Below are positions 13,501 to 26,599 of a stretch of 64,000 nucleotides of DNA, one piece after another. The first letter of the stretch is position 1; every line of letters begins with the position of its first letter. Position numbers and translations under genes: made by a program. The notes beneath the pieces are model-generated. The model worked only from the letters and a program-made list of their open reading frames with translations. It did no database searches and was not told where the DNA came from. The DNA comes from Larus michahellis (lineage: Eukaryota; Chordata; Aves; Charadriiformes; Laridae): the NCBI RefSeq assembly GCF_964199755.1, contig NC_133896.1, positions 174,283,092 to 174,347,091 on the forward strand, written 5' to 3'.

Positions 13501-14547
13501 AATGCTAGGGCTCACTCAACACCAGCTACTGGAGCAGCATTTTAAAGAATCCCAGAAGTATATGGTTGCCTATTGAAAATATTTTACTTGGTATAAATGA
13601 CTACATTTTTTTTTAAGTGTAAAATCACCTTTGTATTAGATGTCTGTTCATTTTGTTCTACTTATTCAGCAATAATCTTTGGGGAGGGGGGTATTTTTGT
13701 GTGTTTTGTGTATTTAAGTTTAAAAGTCTTATTCCACCGTGGAAAAGGAAAAACATTTCCCATCCTGCTGTAGTTACTTGTCAGAAGCTGTCTAAGGAAA
13801 TATGCTAAGAGAAAGAGAGAGAGGGAGAAAAAAGTGCACGGAGAGTGCTGAAGTTTGTTAGGCCCTCCCAGATCTAGAGAGAGATAAGCCTCAGGGAAAA
13901 GCTAGATATGCATACATTTCTTTAATTGGTTTCAAATCTGTTTTCTTTGAAGTGTCTCTGTACTAAATAAAGATTCTGTTTTAAGAAGTTTGTTTGGTCA
14001 TGGCATCAACCACTGTCATTGATTTTGGAGAGAAGAGAATGCATGGCCCAGGAAGAAGTCAAACCTTCAAAATTAATCATAGTATACTGGGACTGCAGCC
14101 AAGGACGTTGTCTGATGGTGAGAGTGTCACCTGGTTTGTCCAAGAGTTATGTGATTTGTACGGTACGCGTGTGTTGATATTTCGACCTTGGTCAACCTTG
14201 AGGTTGGCTTCAGCTAGCCCTGCCTACATAAGATGTGCTTTCCCTACCTGCATTACACGGAAGCCTCTATACCAAAGTAGTCCCTACTGCAATTTTTCTT
14301 CATGAAGAAAAGCTGTTAAAGATCTCACTTCTGACAATCTGGGTCTCCTTCCAGGTATCTTATTCTTTGCAGAAAGCAAAGTAGGATAAAGTAGGGGCAG
14401 AAGACAGGACCAATAAACTGCAGTTGATGGGTAGCAAACGTAAAGGTTGCCACATGGCAGTGGCTGTCTGCCCTCTCTTCATCGCTCCCCTCCAGCGAGA
14501 ACAGTGCAGAAAAGTCAGTATGGAGCTAAGATTGGCACCCAGCACAG
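10507..14547. other. Intergenic, no gene seen
   Basis: AT-rich, CpG-poor. Contains an A/G tract at about 11409-11450 and a GA-rich stretch near 13808-13835. Open frames are 103 codons or less without motifs. Confidence 0.7.
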
Positions 14548-14715
14548 GAAGTTGTGTCTGCCCCATCCCTGGAAGTGTTCAAGGCCAGGCTGGATAGGCC
14601 TTTGAGCAGCCTGGTCTAGTGGGAGGTGTCCCTGCCCATGGCAGGGGGATTGGAACTAGATGATCTTTAAGGTCCCTTCCAACCCAAGCCATTCTGTGAT
14701 TCTATGATTCTATGA
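14548..14715 (+). mobile_element. CR1 LINE 3' fragment, about 168 bp
   Basis: Starts in the CR1 pol tail (GAAGTTGTGTCTGCCCC, then CCTGGAAGTGTTCAAGGCC) and runs through the 3'UTR to GATTCTATGATTCTATGA. It is very similar to the 3' part of the copy at 9.6-10.2 kb, so both probably belong to the same subfamily. 5'-truncated and non-coding. Confidence 0.92.
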
Positions 14716-17700
14716 CCATCTCTGCCACTTCTGCTCCATTTCTCAGAGGGAGCTTTGCACTTCTTCCTGAAGAGATACCTAATCGACAATGGTTAAGTCA
14801 CTCAACCAAAGGTTTTGCACTGTTTCTTAGCTAAAGCTAGAAAAAAGCATAGTGGAAGGAAGAAAAAAAATCACTCTACAAGTCTTTCTTGTTCACTTTC
14901 GCCAACTCTTCCATTGCAAACAAAAATATATCCAGGTAAAAGAAGTACTAAATAAAATAACAGCATGTTGCCATTATTTTTTCTTCAGCATCATCAAAAA
15001 GTATTGCATAACAAAATTAAATAGAAAATCATTCTTTTCTTCGGTTTGACAGTTAAAAGTAGATAAATATAATTTCAGAAATGAGAGACTTTAAAAGTCA
15101 GGACAGTGAAAAGGAATAAATTCCATGGGATAAATTGCAGCTCATTAAACCAGTGCAAATGGTCATTTACTAAAGGATAATACTACCATTTATTAGAATT
15201 TTGTTAAAGGAGAAGCAAAGAAAAAGTCCTTACTTAATACTCATTAGATCAAATAACTAAACAGGCTAGCTAAGAGCCTCCAAAACACCTACAATGAAGA
15301 GCAGAAGTCAGAGAATAGAAACACTCAGCCTGGTTCTCATGAAGAAAAAAAAAAGAAAAAAAGGAAATAAGAATAATAACAAGTTATTGTTCTGTTCACT
15401 ATGAATGACACCCTAAATGTTTTTTCCCTTTTTGGCCATAGACTATGTTGTGAGAAGCAGTACGTTTGAGCTAGATGTAAGCATAAAGGCAGAATCATGC
15501 AGCTACGCTTTCTGCTTCTTTCTTAACCCCTTGTTTCTGGAAAATAGAATGAGGGGGAAAAAAAAAAAAATTTAAGTGTCTGATTATTTAGCTGACACTG
15601 CACCTCAAAAAAAGCAGTGCCATTAAACGTATGAGTTTTTCATTTAATGCCGACGTAGTGTGCCTGCCTTGGTGTGCTAGTCCATCTCCGAGAGGAAGTC
15701 CTGGTGCTTCGCTGCTGCCTTGGAGCCAGCAGAGGGAGCATAGAGCATTGGTTTTTGTGGGCTTCAAACCTGAAAGTGGAGGTTTGTCGTTTTCTGTTCC
15801 AATTTTTCCCCCGATAAAAGGTTTTATAAGACTTTATGATGATTGCACCCTCATTGCTAAAAGCACCTTTCTATGTGTCATGGATACAGCCGTAAGATAA
15901 CAATCGGTTGCACAGCCATAGACTGCTGTGCTGTAAATAACTTTTAGCACCTGGAACACCAAGGCAGGCACAGGTAAGGGAATTTCACCGAGATGAGACG
16001 TAAGATATCCCAGGGCATGGTGACTAGGCTGCACCCCGAAAACGTACCTTCAACTCATCCTCACTTAGTCGCACCACACGTGCTTGTGCACGGCAGCCGC
16101 TGCACGAGCAGGAGACGCTGTTTTCCAAAGGGCATGTTTGTACACATACGTGTACCCAACCCACCTGTGCCCAACTGACTGTGAGAGGGGTGTGACCTGG
16201 GTGTTGTGAGAATTAATTAGCTAATGAGCCTGATCTTCCTGTCATTACTCAGGTAACACTTCCATGTGTCTGAAGCCCAATAGCTGCAAAACTTTTGAGG
16301 ATGAAATGCATGCTATTTGTGCCACTTGCGTGGCTTACAACAGCGGGGACTGGTTGCCGCCAGACTCCAGCCAGAGGCAAAACGTGTGTTAAGCTCTTCC
16401 ACGCACTAGAAAATCCATACAAAGGACTCCAGAAAACTTAAAGACCGAGTCAATTAAGACCTTTTCTTTTCCTCATGATTCTCATTATCGGATTCTCACA
16501 GAATTGGATCCTACTTTACCATGCCTTCAAAGAGACTCTTGTTAAAGGAAAGAGCAACATTCAGCATCTTACCGGTTTTATTCCCAAGTAAAAAGCTCAT
16601 TGCAAAATCTAGCAGACAGACGCATCCCTCGGCTCCCTGACTCTCCCTAAAAGAGTCTGGAACCATAAAGCTTCTGGGATCAGATTTTCATAAGCTGAGG
16701 CCTAAGGTTGTAGAGGATCTTCTCATGCACGGTTACTGCAATTGCATATGTATAGCTGGCTTTTGTACATACAAATGGAGCCTGTCTGCTAGTGCCCAGC
16801 TCAAAGGAATCTAAACAGCTACACAAAAATACACATGGGCCTCAGTTTTTATTTTATGATGTGAATAAAGTGAAGGGGGAAGAAGGAGGCGATGGGAAAA
16901 AGATGAAATTCAGATCTCATCAAAGTCAAGGGTAGTTTTCCTATGGACTTCAAAAGACTCAGAACTTCGTCTGTTACATTTATGTGCTACTGAACCCGGA
17001 GATATGTTCAGAAACAGGTTTCACCCTCAATTCATTTGGCAGCCCAAGTTCTTCCTGGTTGAATGGTGGAAGCACTGACAAGAATCTCTAAAGAAAATTC
17101 TTCCATGATCCAAATCAGTAGTCCCCATTTTTTTTTTCTAGCTGTCTGGGCAACATAGCTCCTTCTCAGAGCCAGTGAGAGCCTTATATCCCAGCCCCTA
17201 CCACGCTCACATAGCCCGAGGTAGAGTGTACATGGAGGTCCACTGGACTGGCATGCAAAGTAGGACAATGTTTCCCAGAAGCCATGAATATGCTATGCAG
17301 TTCATTCCCAAGCCACCCCTGCAGAAGGGGACTGCAAAGAGCAGGCTACAGGCTGGATAACCTGAGCTTGCAGGCTGTGTTTCGCCCATAACTTGCAGAA
17401 TGGGTGTTTTTCCTCCAAGTTCTCACCGCTTACACAGAGCTGACTAATGACCATTAACTGTCCTTCAACAGCCTTTTACATCTTTCTTTTGGGAAAGGGG
17501 GAGTGGGGGGGAAATGTGGGAAATGTTCCCTTCCTGTAGCCAAATTTAGCCTCGGGTCTATGCAAGTGCAACATTGCTGACACTGCTGGAGTTATGTATT
17601 GAGTAAAATCCTGGCCACACTAAACACGATGGCAAAATTCCCGTTGTCTTTAATAGAGTTTAGATTTCACAACAAATGTTAAGGGAGTGTGACTGCAAGA

Positions 17701-20576
17701 CTGAGGCAAAGGCAAAGTAAAAGCAAGAATGCTTTCTCCACTGCAATCCAGGGACAGGGCATGGTCCTCCAGGGCTTTAAGGCAAGAAATAAAAATATGA
17801 ATAAATAAATAAAATCCTCCTGTTTAGACAGTTACTAGTTCTTGGCCTTTTTTTTCCCCCATCTTCTCATCTACAGACACTCGTCCAGCTGCCCTTTCTT
17901 CACACTTGTCTGTCCAGTTAAGCTTCTCCGTCAGCCTAGCTGTCACTCCTCTTTTAGCACATGGTGTCAACCCTCCTGCCATCTTGCTGTCACTCTTTGC
18001 AGATGGCAGGATTCACAGCCTTAGCTCACCAACCTGTTTGTACATCGGAAGACAAATATTTGTCATACTTGCTTCTTGTCCCCCGTTAAAAATGAGCTTA
18101 GCTCAGAAGGAAAAGCCTGTTGGGAAAGCACTGACACCGGATTTATCTGACAATGGTGTTCCAAAAATATTGGTTCTTTTCTTCTGCCTCTCCAAAAAGC
18201 TGAGAAGAATCGAGAAGTGAAGGATTCAGCTCTGCTGGGGGATAAGCATACACATTCTGTAATAGCTTTTCAAGTGCTTTCCTACATGTAGGTCAATGAA
18301 CAGGAGAGGGTTTTGTCATTATTATTGTTATTCTGGGATTTGTGGTTTTTTCACCACTGATCTAATGGTGTCCGAGCAGACGCTTTGCACCGCTGGGCAA
18401 AGGCAATAGCAAACTTGCTAACCATGCATTTTTATACCATTCCCAGCACAAAAGACACACCTAACAGCACCCAAGTTGGTAGGTTCTAAAATGCTACTCA
18501 ACAGCAAAATATTGCCATGCACACTGTGTAAGCAGACCTTAGAATAGCATGAGTTAGTATAATGTGACAAATGAGGATGTGTAATTCTTGATCACAGCAA
18601 AGAAGAGTAAGTGAAACAGGTCCATACAGTGAACTCTTCTCATCATGGATTCCCAGTGTGTGAAATCTTTGCAGGATACGGATAACCCCTGGCTTCCATG
18701 TGGAGCTGGATTCTCAGAGGATGGAAGTCAGCAACAGTAAACCACCCCAGATGAGTACCTCCTCCTCAACATAATAAGCTGTTTATTTATGCTGCTGCAA
18801 AAATGTTCTAGGAAGTTGCCAAACAGGAAGGAGATCCTTGCCCAAAGTAACTTGCAATCTAAAGACTGGATCCTACCAAAGCATCTGGTCTGAGGTTTTG
18901 AGCAGCTTTTACTCCCATAAGATTTCAAAAGGTATTCAGGAAGGCCATGTCTTACAGCATGCTATAAGGTTTGGCTAAAATTGCCTGTAAACTAGTCTCG
19001 GGCACTTACTAAGCCTGTGTTACCCTAGTCTTTAAAACATGGCAGAAATGTTCTGTAGATAGGTGAACTGGAACTAGATGCACAAAGAGATTAAGTTTTA
19101 TTAACAGATGTATAGATGTATTGTACCGCAAATAAAAGATAGACAATAACAATATTCCAAAAATAATAATAAAAAAATAATATGCAAATCTTCCTTCTCA
19201 TGGCCTGACCCATGAGTGCAGAGCTGCCAGAACGGATGGGTTAGTGCAGCAAACTGTGCTGCATCTATAGATCACAGACTTAAACCTGCTGCCACGCACC
19301 TCCTTTCTCATGACAATTTATTTTGCCCTGGCCCCTCATAAAAAAATCAGTGACATTCTTTATATCTTGTCAATAGGTTGCATGATAAAGCAATAAGAAC
19401 TCAAGCCCTGTGTTATGTGACTAAGGTGAATTTAGTGAATTTAGATGCTAACAGAGATTAGCTAGCTCTTTCTTTTTTAGCTCGATTTTCACAAAGCCCA
19501 AACCTCCAGAAAATTTTATTTTTCCCCTTAATTCAGTCTCTGGTTTTACTGTCAGTTTTTTTGAAGAGTTACATTTCTGGCTGGAATACGATGTTTCAGT
19601 CACAGTGCATGGACATTCCAGAATATTGCAAAGAATATTTGACCCCTGCCTTTTATTTCCTAAGCGCACCATCAGTGCCAAGCGCTGAATACATTAGCAG
19701 AATTGGGCATTGCTAAATGACAGCGCTAAGTCTAACAGATCCGGATTTTAGCTAGTTAGCATACACTAACTACCTCATGTGATGGCAGGAAATGACAGCT
19801 CCAAGGCTGAAATCAGATCCAGGCAGGTGGGCTCCTAAAGGGGCTCGGTGCACACACAAATGTTGGCCCGTGTGGATCCAGCTGCAGCAACAGAGCCTAA
19901 GGTTGCAGAGGCCTTTGGAAAAAAGCCTGTAATTGTATTTAAAATATAACGCGTCCTACATATCATTATGCGCACACATCATATATGATGTGTCATGTGC
20001 GATGATATATCAACACTGCCTGCGTCGGACAGATAAGGGCAATGAGTGCTGCGTGTATAAAACACTACGTATGGCACAGACGTCCAGACTTGCCGATGGC
20101 AAGACATTTCAGTAATTCTCAGGTGCAGGGGGTTTTTGTTCCTAAATAAACAGATGGACTAAGCCCAAGACATCTTTTTTGAACTCTGGGATACGGAGCT
20201 CCTGTGAGAGAGGAGAATCGGGGCGAACGGCTTCTCCTTGCAAGCGACACAGATTGCTGTGTGGAAGACAAGGGACAAGTTATCCCAGCCACCAGCGCAG
20301 ATGCGGAAACCAGTGGAAACGAGGAGATAAAAAGTCAAAAGCCCAAAGATTGGGTTATAAGAAGGAAGTGTTGTAACTGCTAAATCACCCAAACTGCTTT
20401 GCCAAACTTTGACATGCTTGATTTCCTGTGCTTAAATAATTTTTAGGCTTAAAAAAAAAAAAAAGGAGAGGGGGGCATGCGGGGAGGGGGGGGGGAAGTG
20501 AGGAAAACTAACCAGCTGTTCCTTGTATAGTCCAGGAAACATGTTTGATTTATTGCTTTAAGGTTATTTTTGAAGG
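14716..20576. other. Intergenic, no gene seen
   Basis: Mostly unique AT-rich sequence with short A runs (15559-15571, 20452-20464), an (AAAT)n bit near 17797-17812 and a G-rich tract at 20465-20497. No coding exon is supportable. Confidence 0.7.
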
Positions 20577-20679
20577 GGCTGCCTGCGGCAGCCGGAGTGC
20601 CGGAGAAGTCACTGAGGCCTGTCCACTTGAAGGGCTCAAACTGTTTCCTGAACAGCCCTTCTTCACTCGTCACCTCCGA

Positions 20680-21115
20680 CAGCTCTCATTGACAACGTGT
20701 GACTGGGGCCCCGGAGTGTTTTAAAGCCGCGGGGGGCCGGGGCGCACAATGGGGCTGTCAATTACCTTTTCCCCCGCCGTGAAAAGGGGGCCGGGGACAA
20801 TGCGCCCCGCCGGCGGGGGGTTGTGCCGCTCGGGGCCCGCGACCCCCGGCGGCATTCAAGCGACGGGACGCGGCGGTGCCGGCCCCGGCCCCGGCCCCGG
20901 CTCCGGCTCCGGCTCCGTCTCGGCCGGGCGAAGGTGTAGGTGTCTCCATGGCGAGTTCCGACGGGAGGTGGGGGGACGGAGTGGGCTCCGCGCCCGGGAG
21001 AGCCCCTCCGGGCTCCGGCGGGGCGGGCAAGGGGGCTGTCGTGTGTGTGTCCCGCTCCCCTCCATCGCCGCTCACCCGGGGATGGAGAGAAGGGGTGGCG
21101 GTGGGGGGAACGCCC
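20680..21115. promoter_or_regulatory. Isolated CpG-rich patch about 8 kb upstream of SPRY2
   Basis: GC-rich, CpG-dense sequence sits alone in an AT-rich flank. It includes a hexanucleotide array of CCCCGG units passing into CTCCGG units (about 20877-20917). A GGCTGCC/GGCAGCC inverted repeat with a 3-base loop lies just before the patch (20577-20593). Candidate distal promoter or enhancer; no coding exon is evident. Confidence 0.6.
20877..20917. repeat. (CCCCGG/CTCCGG)n hexanucleotide array
   Basis: About six to seven hexamer units, first CCCCGG-like then CTCCGG, inside the isolated CpG patch. Confidence 0.8.
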
Positions 21116-21120
21116 AGGCT

Positions 21121-21720
21121 GCTCCCTACCTATATTGTGCCTTTAAAAACTTCCTGTGTGCCTTGATCACTTGCTGAGAGGACTGTCCATCATACAGGCG
21201 CTTTGTCTGGCAGTCACTTCCATTTGAATTTGACTGACTGAGGAAGCCCGAGTTATTTGTAAAGAACAACAAGGCTTTTCATTCATAATTTCAGTAGGGG
21301 GACAGGGTGCTAATGACTGAGCTTGAATAACCAGGGAATGTGGTATTCAAGGCAGGAAGAAGCCCAACTGGCTGCCAAATGAGAGGAAGGGAGGGAAGGG
21401 GGGCGGGGGGGGTGCGGGGGGTGGATGGTTGGGGGGGGGGGGGAAGATGTAGGTGAAAGTGCCTGTGTGAAAAGGCAAACAATGAAATGGGGATCACACG
21501 CATGTATACAAATACAAATCAGGTTCTCAAAAGGTGAGACAGGCAAAGATAGAAGCAGGAAGGAGAGCCGAGGAAATTCCCGCTTCTATTTCATTAGCTT
21601 GCCTTCAGAATCGGCTTCTGCAATGCTAAAAACGAGAAGGGCTCCTGCGAAAGGAAGCTTTCCTCCCTCCTGCCGCCCCCTCACCCCGGAGAAAACGCTT
21701 TAGCTCTCCTATTTCTTTTT
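21121..21720. promoter_or_regulatory. Candidate non-coding regulatory element
   Basis: Following the CpG patch is a complex, non-repetitive sequence with several ETS-like cores (CTTCC/GGAA) and homeobox-like ATTA motifs, interrupted by a G-rich tract at about 21397-21443. The balanced composition beside a CpG island suggests an enhancer, but conservation cannot be judged without alignment. Confidence 0.3.
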
Positions 21721-22919
21721 ACTACAGAAAAAACCCCACACTTGGGTTTGAAGTTGGGCTGAATGAAGCTTTTGCCTTTGCTGCATAAGCTCTGGCTTTG
21801 ACAAAACATGAAAGCCACTAAAGCTATCCCGGGCTGTGGCCCAGCACCTACCATCCATACACGTAATTTTACACGTTGGCTGTCTAAATACACACATTCT
21901 CTAACTCTGCGAGGACGGTGCCTTCTCAAAAGTCAAACTTTACCTGATGCAAAATCTATTCAGCCAACCAAAGGTTGTCACCTTCATTTCTGTTGTCTGC
22001 AGTGGGATTTTGAATGAGGCATTAACAGACATTTCCTTAGCTACATCTGATTTTATAGGACCGTAATTTGTGTCCCTGTGGAGAAAACAAACCTACAGAG
22101 CTCAGAAAGAAAATTAAAGTTGAACAGCATATAGTTTGGAAAACATAATTGCTTTGACACAACGTAAACCATCAGAAGCTGATAAAATTTATGTCAATTT
22201 GAATCGTGTTGCAAGAAAGCAACAATAAGAAAACTAAGAAATACGTTAAAGGGCTTAAACATTTAACCTCAAGAATGAAGGAAGCTTTCCAGTGGGCTTA
22301 TTTTGCAAGCTCGTTCTGTCAGATGCGGTGGATTTATTGCGTGTGTTTGTAATGCAGTTTCCAGCACTTCCTTTAGCTTTCGTTAATTAGGACACCATCC
22401 TGGGAGCTGCTCGGGGCAGCTGGATTCCCTCCTGGGAATCCAGGACCTGGAGCACCGCAGACTTTCACTTGGGCTCCAGAAGGGCGTCGGGGGCCTGCTT
22501 AGGAGGAACAGCTCAGAGATTCGGCTTCTTACTTAATTTCTGCCTTTGTCTCTGCGGGGCTTTTGAAAGCAATAGGCCTGCTTAAAAATACAGGAAAAGA
22601 TGATTACAAAACCACAAATAAGATAGGAGTAACTACACCAGATGCAGAGACGGAAGTTTAGAGGAACTCTTTAATCAAGTGGTGGGAGTGGATGCTCCTG
22701 CAGAGATAACCTTGTTTAGATAATCAAACATTTTGTCCTCTTTCCTCTCTGAGTAAGATAAGTATAATTATCTAACAGTTCCTACTCTCTTTTAAGGTGT
22801 TCCGATCCTATTAGACGCAGATCCTGACATTTTAGTTTTGCAGAAAGACCCTGGAGCCCACAAGGAAATACAAGGCCACGGGTCTCCCTGTGAAGCAGCA
22901 CGCACACGGCGGAGAGATT
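21721..22919. other. Intergenic, possible enhancer texture
   Basis: Unique sequence. The parts at about 22110-22260 and 22560-22800 (GATA motifs such as AGATAAGTATAATTATCT, and CAATTAAAG-like motifs) look less decayed than the surroundings. No gene. Confidence 0.4.
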
Positions 22920-23045
22920 GGACGGGGACCTGGGACTCCTAGTTCTTGCTTTTCAGATAAGTTGCTTCTTCCTTTCACCCCTGGGTTTTCTCACCTATGA
23001 AATGGACAAAGCGACATCTCTTGAAAACTATTTTGAGAGTTTTGG
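22920..23045 (+). mobile_element. Possible MIR-like SINE remnant
   Basis: Contains GGGTTTTCTCACCTATGAAA followed by TGG, resembling the 3' MIR segment (CAGTTTCCTCATCTGTAAAATGG), preceded by CCTGGGACTCCTAGTTCTTG, which resembles the MIR 5' part. Similarity is short and could be coincidental. Confidence 0.3.
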
Positions 23046-23723
23046 AGAAAACTGTGGTAGAATATCCAGCATCTTAATTAGTGTTGTTGATGTTGCTATT
23101 ATAATCAGGAGAACAAAGAGAGTGCTATGCAGGTGTGAGAGCAGGATCAGGGTCTTTCATAATTTTTTTTGATTGATGCAACAGTACAAACTGCAATTTT
23201 TGTTGTGTTCTGATTTTCAGACGAAGGACGGGGAAACACCATTTTTTTGTTTTCCTTTTCGTGCAAAATTCATTCATCTCTAGGAAACGATTCTATTCCG
23301 CACTTGTCACCTCTGCTTTCAGGATGCTCTTGTGTGCCACTCAGATGAATACAAGCATTTCACAGAGGAAAATCTCAGCACATGGGAAAAAGATGATACA
23401 ATTTTTAACAGCTGCTCAATCTGCTTGCTTTGGTTTGCGGCAAAATCTTTAAGTCTTACCTCCGCATATCCCTTGGCAGTCTTGCAAGCTATACACTACC
23501 AATTACTAATCTCTTGGAGGTATTTGTTTGAAGCCCAGCTCCCATTGAAGAAAGGTACCTTACGTTCTGGGACCAGAGCAGCCGTCACAGCACCGAGGTC
23601 CATGCAAGCTACCTCGCACCTTCAAGAAGAGCAGGCATCTGCTTACATTGCGTACAGTACCCAATATATTTATTTACCTTTCCACTACATTGCAGCTTAG
23701 AGCTAGTTTGGGTATCTCTACAT

Positions 23724-23890
23724 CAGTGGTTTTCTAACTGTGATCTGTGGATTCCTATGGACTACTTCTAAATGGGAGGTCTTATAATTTATAATTTTCT
23801 AAAAAATTATGCATTTCCCTTATGATTATTCTTTTTTCTCTTCTAAAGCGTAGAAAGAGTCTACGGGCTGAAGAAGTTTGAAAACTACTG
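23724..23890. mobile_element. Ancient hAT-like non-autonomous DNA transposon candidate
   Basis: The ends form imperfect terminal inverted repeats: CAGTGGTTTTCTAACT at the left and CAGTAGTTTTCAAACT read inward from the right (14 of 16 identical). CAGTGGTTCTCAAACT-type ends are characteristic of hAT-Charlie elements. The next bases, GTGATCTGTGGATTCC, also resemble these families. Possible 8-bp target duplications (23716-23723 and 23891-23898) match at only 4 positions, as expected for an old copy. Length 167 bp, no coding capacity. Confidence 0.55.
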
Positions 23891-25700
23891 CTGCAAACCA
23901 CAGTAGAGATGTGTGTGATAAGCCTCTTCATAAAACCTTCTTGTTCCCAAATTTCCCGTAACTGCTAACATTGACCTCTTCCATTTCTTCTGAGCCACTT
24001 TAATCCCAGGTCAACACACAAGTGCCTGCATCCTGCTACAAAATATTTGGGGAATTTCCAAACTACCACTTATTTACTAACATTTTAATAGGCAATCAGT
24101 TAATTTTGCATAAAATTCTAGTATAGTCAAGCCCAGTGTTATCTAGCCTCTAATTGAAATAAGGTTAGAGAGTGGAGTGTTTCAAATGCTGACAGACGTT
24201 GCTTGTCTGTGCTGTCATTCTCATGATTGCTTCTACCAAAGCAGATGAAAATGTTAGGAGGAAAATCCTAGGACAAACAAATACACCATGAAAAGCCTGC
24301 TATAATAGCAGATTAGCAAATAAACTGCACTTAGTCCTGTCCATGCCAAATTGTCCCACTTTTGAACGTTTGGTCTCAAGGTATTTGAGAAGAGAGAACT
24401 AATTATAAAATGCATTGTATAAGCTGGAAAGGTTTATAAAGTTGAATTCCAAAAAACCAATGCTGATTTTATCAAGGACACAAATATAACCAAATAACAT
24501 TGAATGGCACATCAAAGAGCATACTAGCTTTATTAGAACAATTTATATGCAAAAGCTCCACATTATAAGTACTAAATGTGTGTATTCTTCAGTATAATTT
24601 CAGAAGGATCAGGAAAGGGATTTGTTTATTTTTTAAGTTTACATAAGTATATTTGGTATTCAACAAGAAAATATTCTCCTGGCAACTGTCTCTCCATATA
24701 GTGGGGCAATCATCAGATGGGATCAAGTTACTCGGGATCTGGCCTGTATCACCTTTAAGGAAGGTGGTGATCATTAGCAAAATCTGAATAACAGTGGTTT
24801 AATCCCAGAAGAACTGGGCATCACTAAAAGCAGGAGACCAAATCCCAGCAGCTGCAGAGCATGTGTATTCCCGACCAGAGCGGCAGGTATTTATTCTACC
24901 TCTCACATTTAACAGTGCTGCTCCTTGTCCCACCAGAGCGGGTTCCCAGTAGCCTTTGCTCATTTTCCCCTCTCCAGGAATTCTGGGACTTCCTTCAGGT
25001 AACCTACAATGAAAAGCACAAAAGCAAAACTAATAGTACTGAGTCAGTGACATAATTTTCTTCATAAAAAATGTCCAACTGTTTACAGTACAGTGGGTTT
25101 GACTTCTCTGTTTCTCTCTTCAATATGATGCATCTAAGTGTCCTTGTCTGCCCTGAGAATCTCAATGAAATATCAGTAGGCAAAAAGCTTTGCAGCTAAT
25201 CACTTTAAAAAAAACCCTGTAATTCTTTTATGTACATTACCTCTTCCCGAGTTACAAACATGAAAGACAATCAATTAAAGGTTTAAGTTTCTAAGGAAAT
25301 ACTGTGCATTAGAAGCAGGCGGTGTGCAGCCAAACTTAGTCCTTTCAGGATGTGCAGAATCAATATCCTCCTATCACTGCATTAACTCATGAGATAATGC
25401 ACAGAATGTTCCGAAAGCCAGCAAATTTACTGTACTTTCATTCCTTTGTGAGAAGCACTTCCTTATGAATGAACTTCCTCTTCTTTTACAAAAAGGGGAA
25501 AATACTACTTGTTTTTAGGTCCTGGGTCTGAAAATCAAATCAAGTGAAATCTTGTGGGACAATTCCAGGATGACGCAGAAAAGTTTCAACTATTTCAGAG
25601 GGGTATCTGTCACATCACAGACCTCACTCTGCCCAACTCTTCACCAGAAGTCACTGGAATTGCTACTATTCTAACATATCATGAACACACGCGTCTATAT
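23891..25700. other. Intergenic, no gene seen
   Basis: AT-rich unique sequence without repeat arrays or coding signals. Open frames are below 100 codons. Confidence 0.65.
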
Positions 25701-25766
25701 GTATATAAAAATATATATATGTATATAAAAATATATATATGTATATGTGTGTGTACACACACATAT
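25701..25766. repeat. Perfect 20-bp tandem duplication plus TG/CA palindrome
   Basis: GTATATAAAAATATATATAT occurs twice without change (25701-25720, 25721-25740) and a third copy begins. It is followed by a perfect 24-bp palindrome at 25743-25766 built from TG and CA repeats around GTAC. Confidence 0.9.
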
Positions 25767-26599
25767 GCATACAACAGCTACATTCCTCTGCTGAAAATGA
25801 ATGAACTAAAGACCTTCATCTCCAAAAACAAGGTCTGCTTGGGTTGAAAGCAAAAAAACCCGTGCAGTGGTTAGGGCAAACCACTAGGGGAAACATAGTC
25901 ACATGCATTAAGCCACTATCCACGATACGAAATGTGAAATGTGACTGATATATGTGATCCTGAGAAAGCTGGTTCTGAGGAATCCTCAAATTAAAGGCCT
26001 GAGAATTCAGTTTTGAGGTTCCAACCTGAAAAAAAAAAAAAAAGAAAAAGTGCACCTAATTTTGCATATTTGTGCACTACTTATTGATTACTTGTGTGCA
26101 AGTTAAGTTTGTGCACAAAAATCTTTGCAGTTTTGGTGCTTCTCTTTCAGACTCAGCAGTACTATGATGCTGTATGTTTGGGTTTTGGGTTTTTTTGTAT
26201 TTATTTTTTTTGCTATAAGACATTGACACTTCACATGCGTTTTGCACGCATGACTGGCTCTGTGAATAAAAATAGCTTCGCTGTTTTCATATCCATCTTT
26301 GGGACTATTCACTATATGAAGTGTATACACCTGTACTGGCATATAAATTGCTGATTGCACTACTGACCAACAGATTTAAAAATGGTATTATGAATTTTGC
26401 AGTTAAAACACTATTTATATACTCATTATAAACGCTGAGAAATAATCTAACAGACCTTTCCCATGTGTATAGGCTTGCACAAGGAGTTCACCTATTTGTG
26501 ACTTTACTATGTGGGACGACGTGATTTTTTTTTTTTATTCCTCTTTCCACAGTAAAGTGAAATTAAGATCGCGTTTTCTCTTTCCCAGCTATTTTTTAA
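25767..26599. other. Intergenic, no gene seen
   Basis: AT-rich with an A15-type run at 26028-26044 and a T run at 26525-26536. It leads into the CpG-rich domain. Confidence 0.65.
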
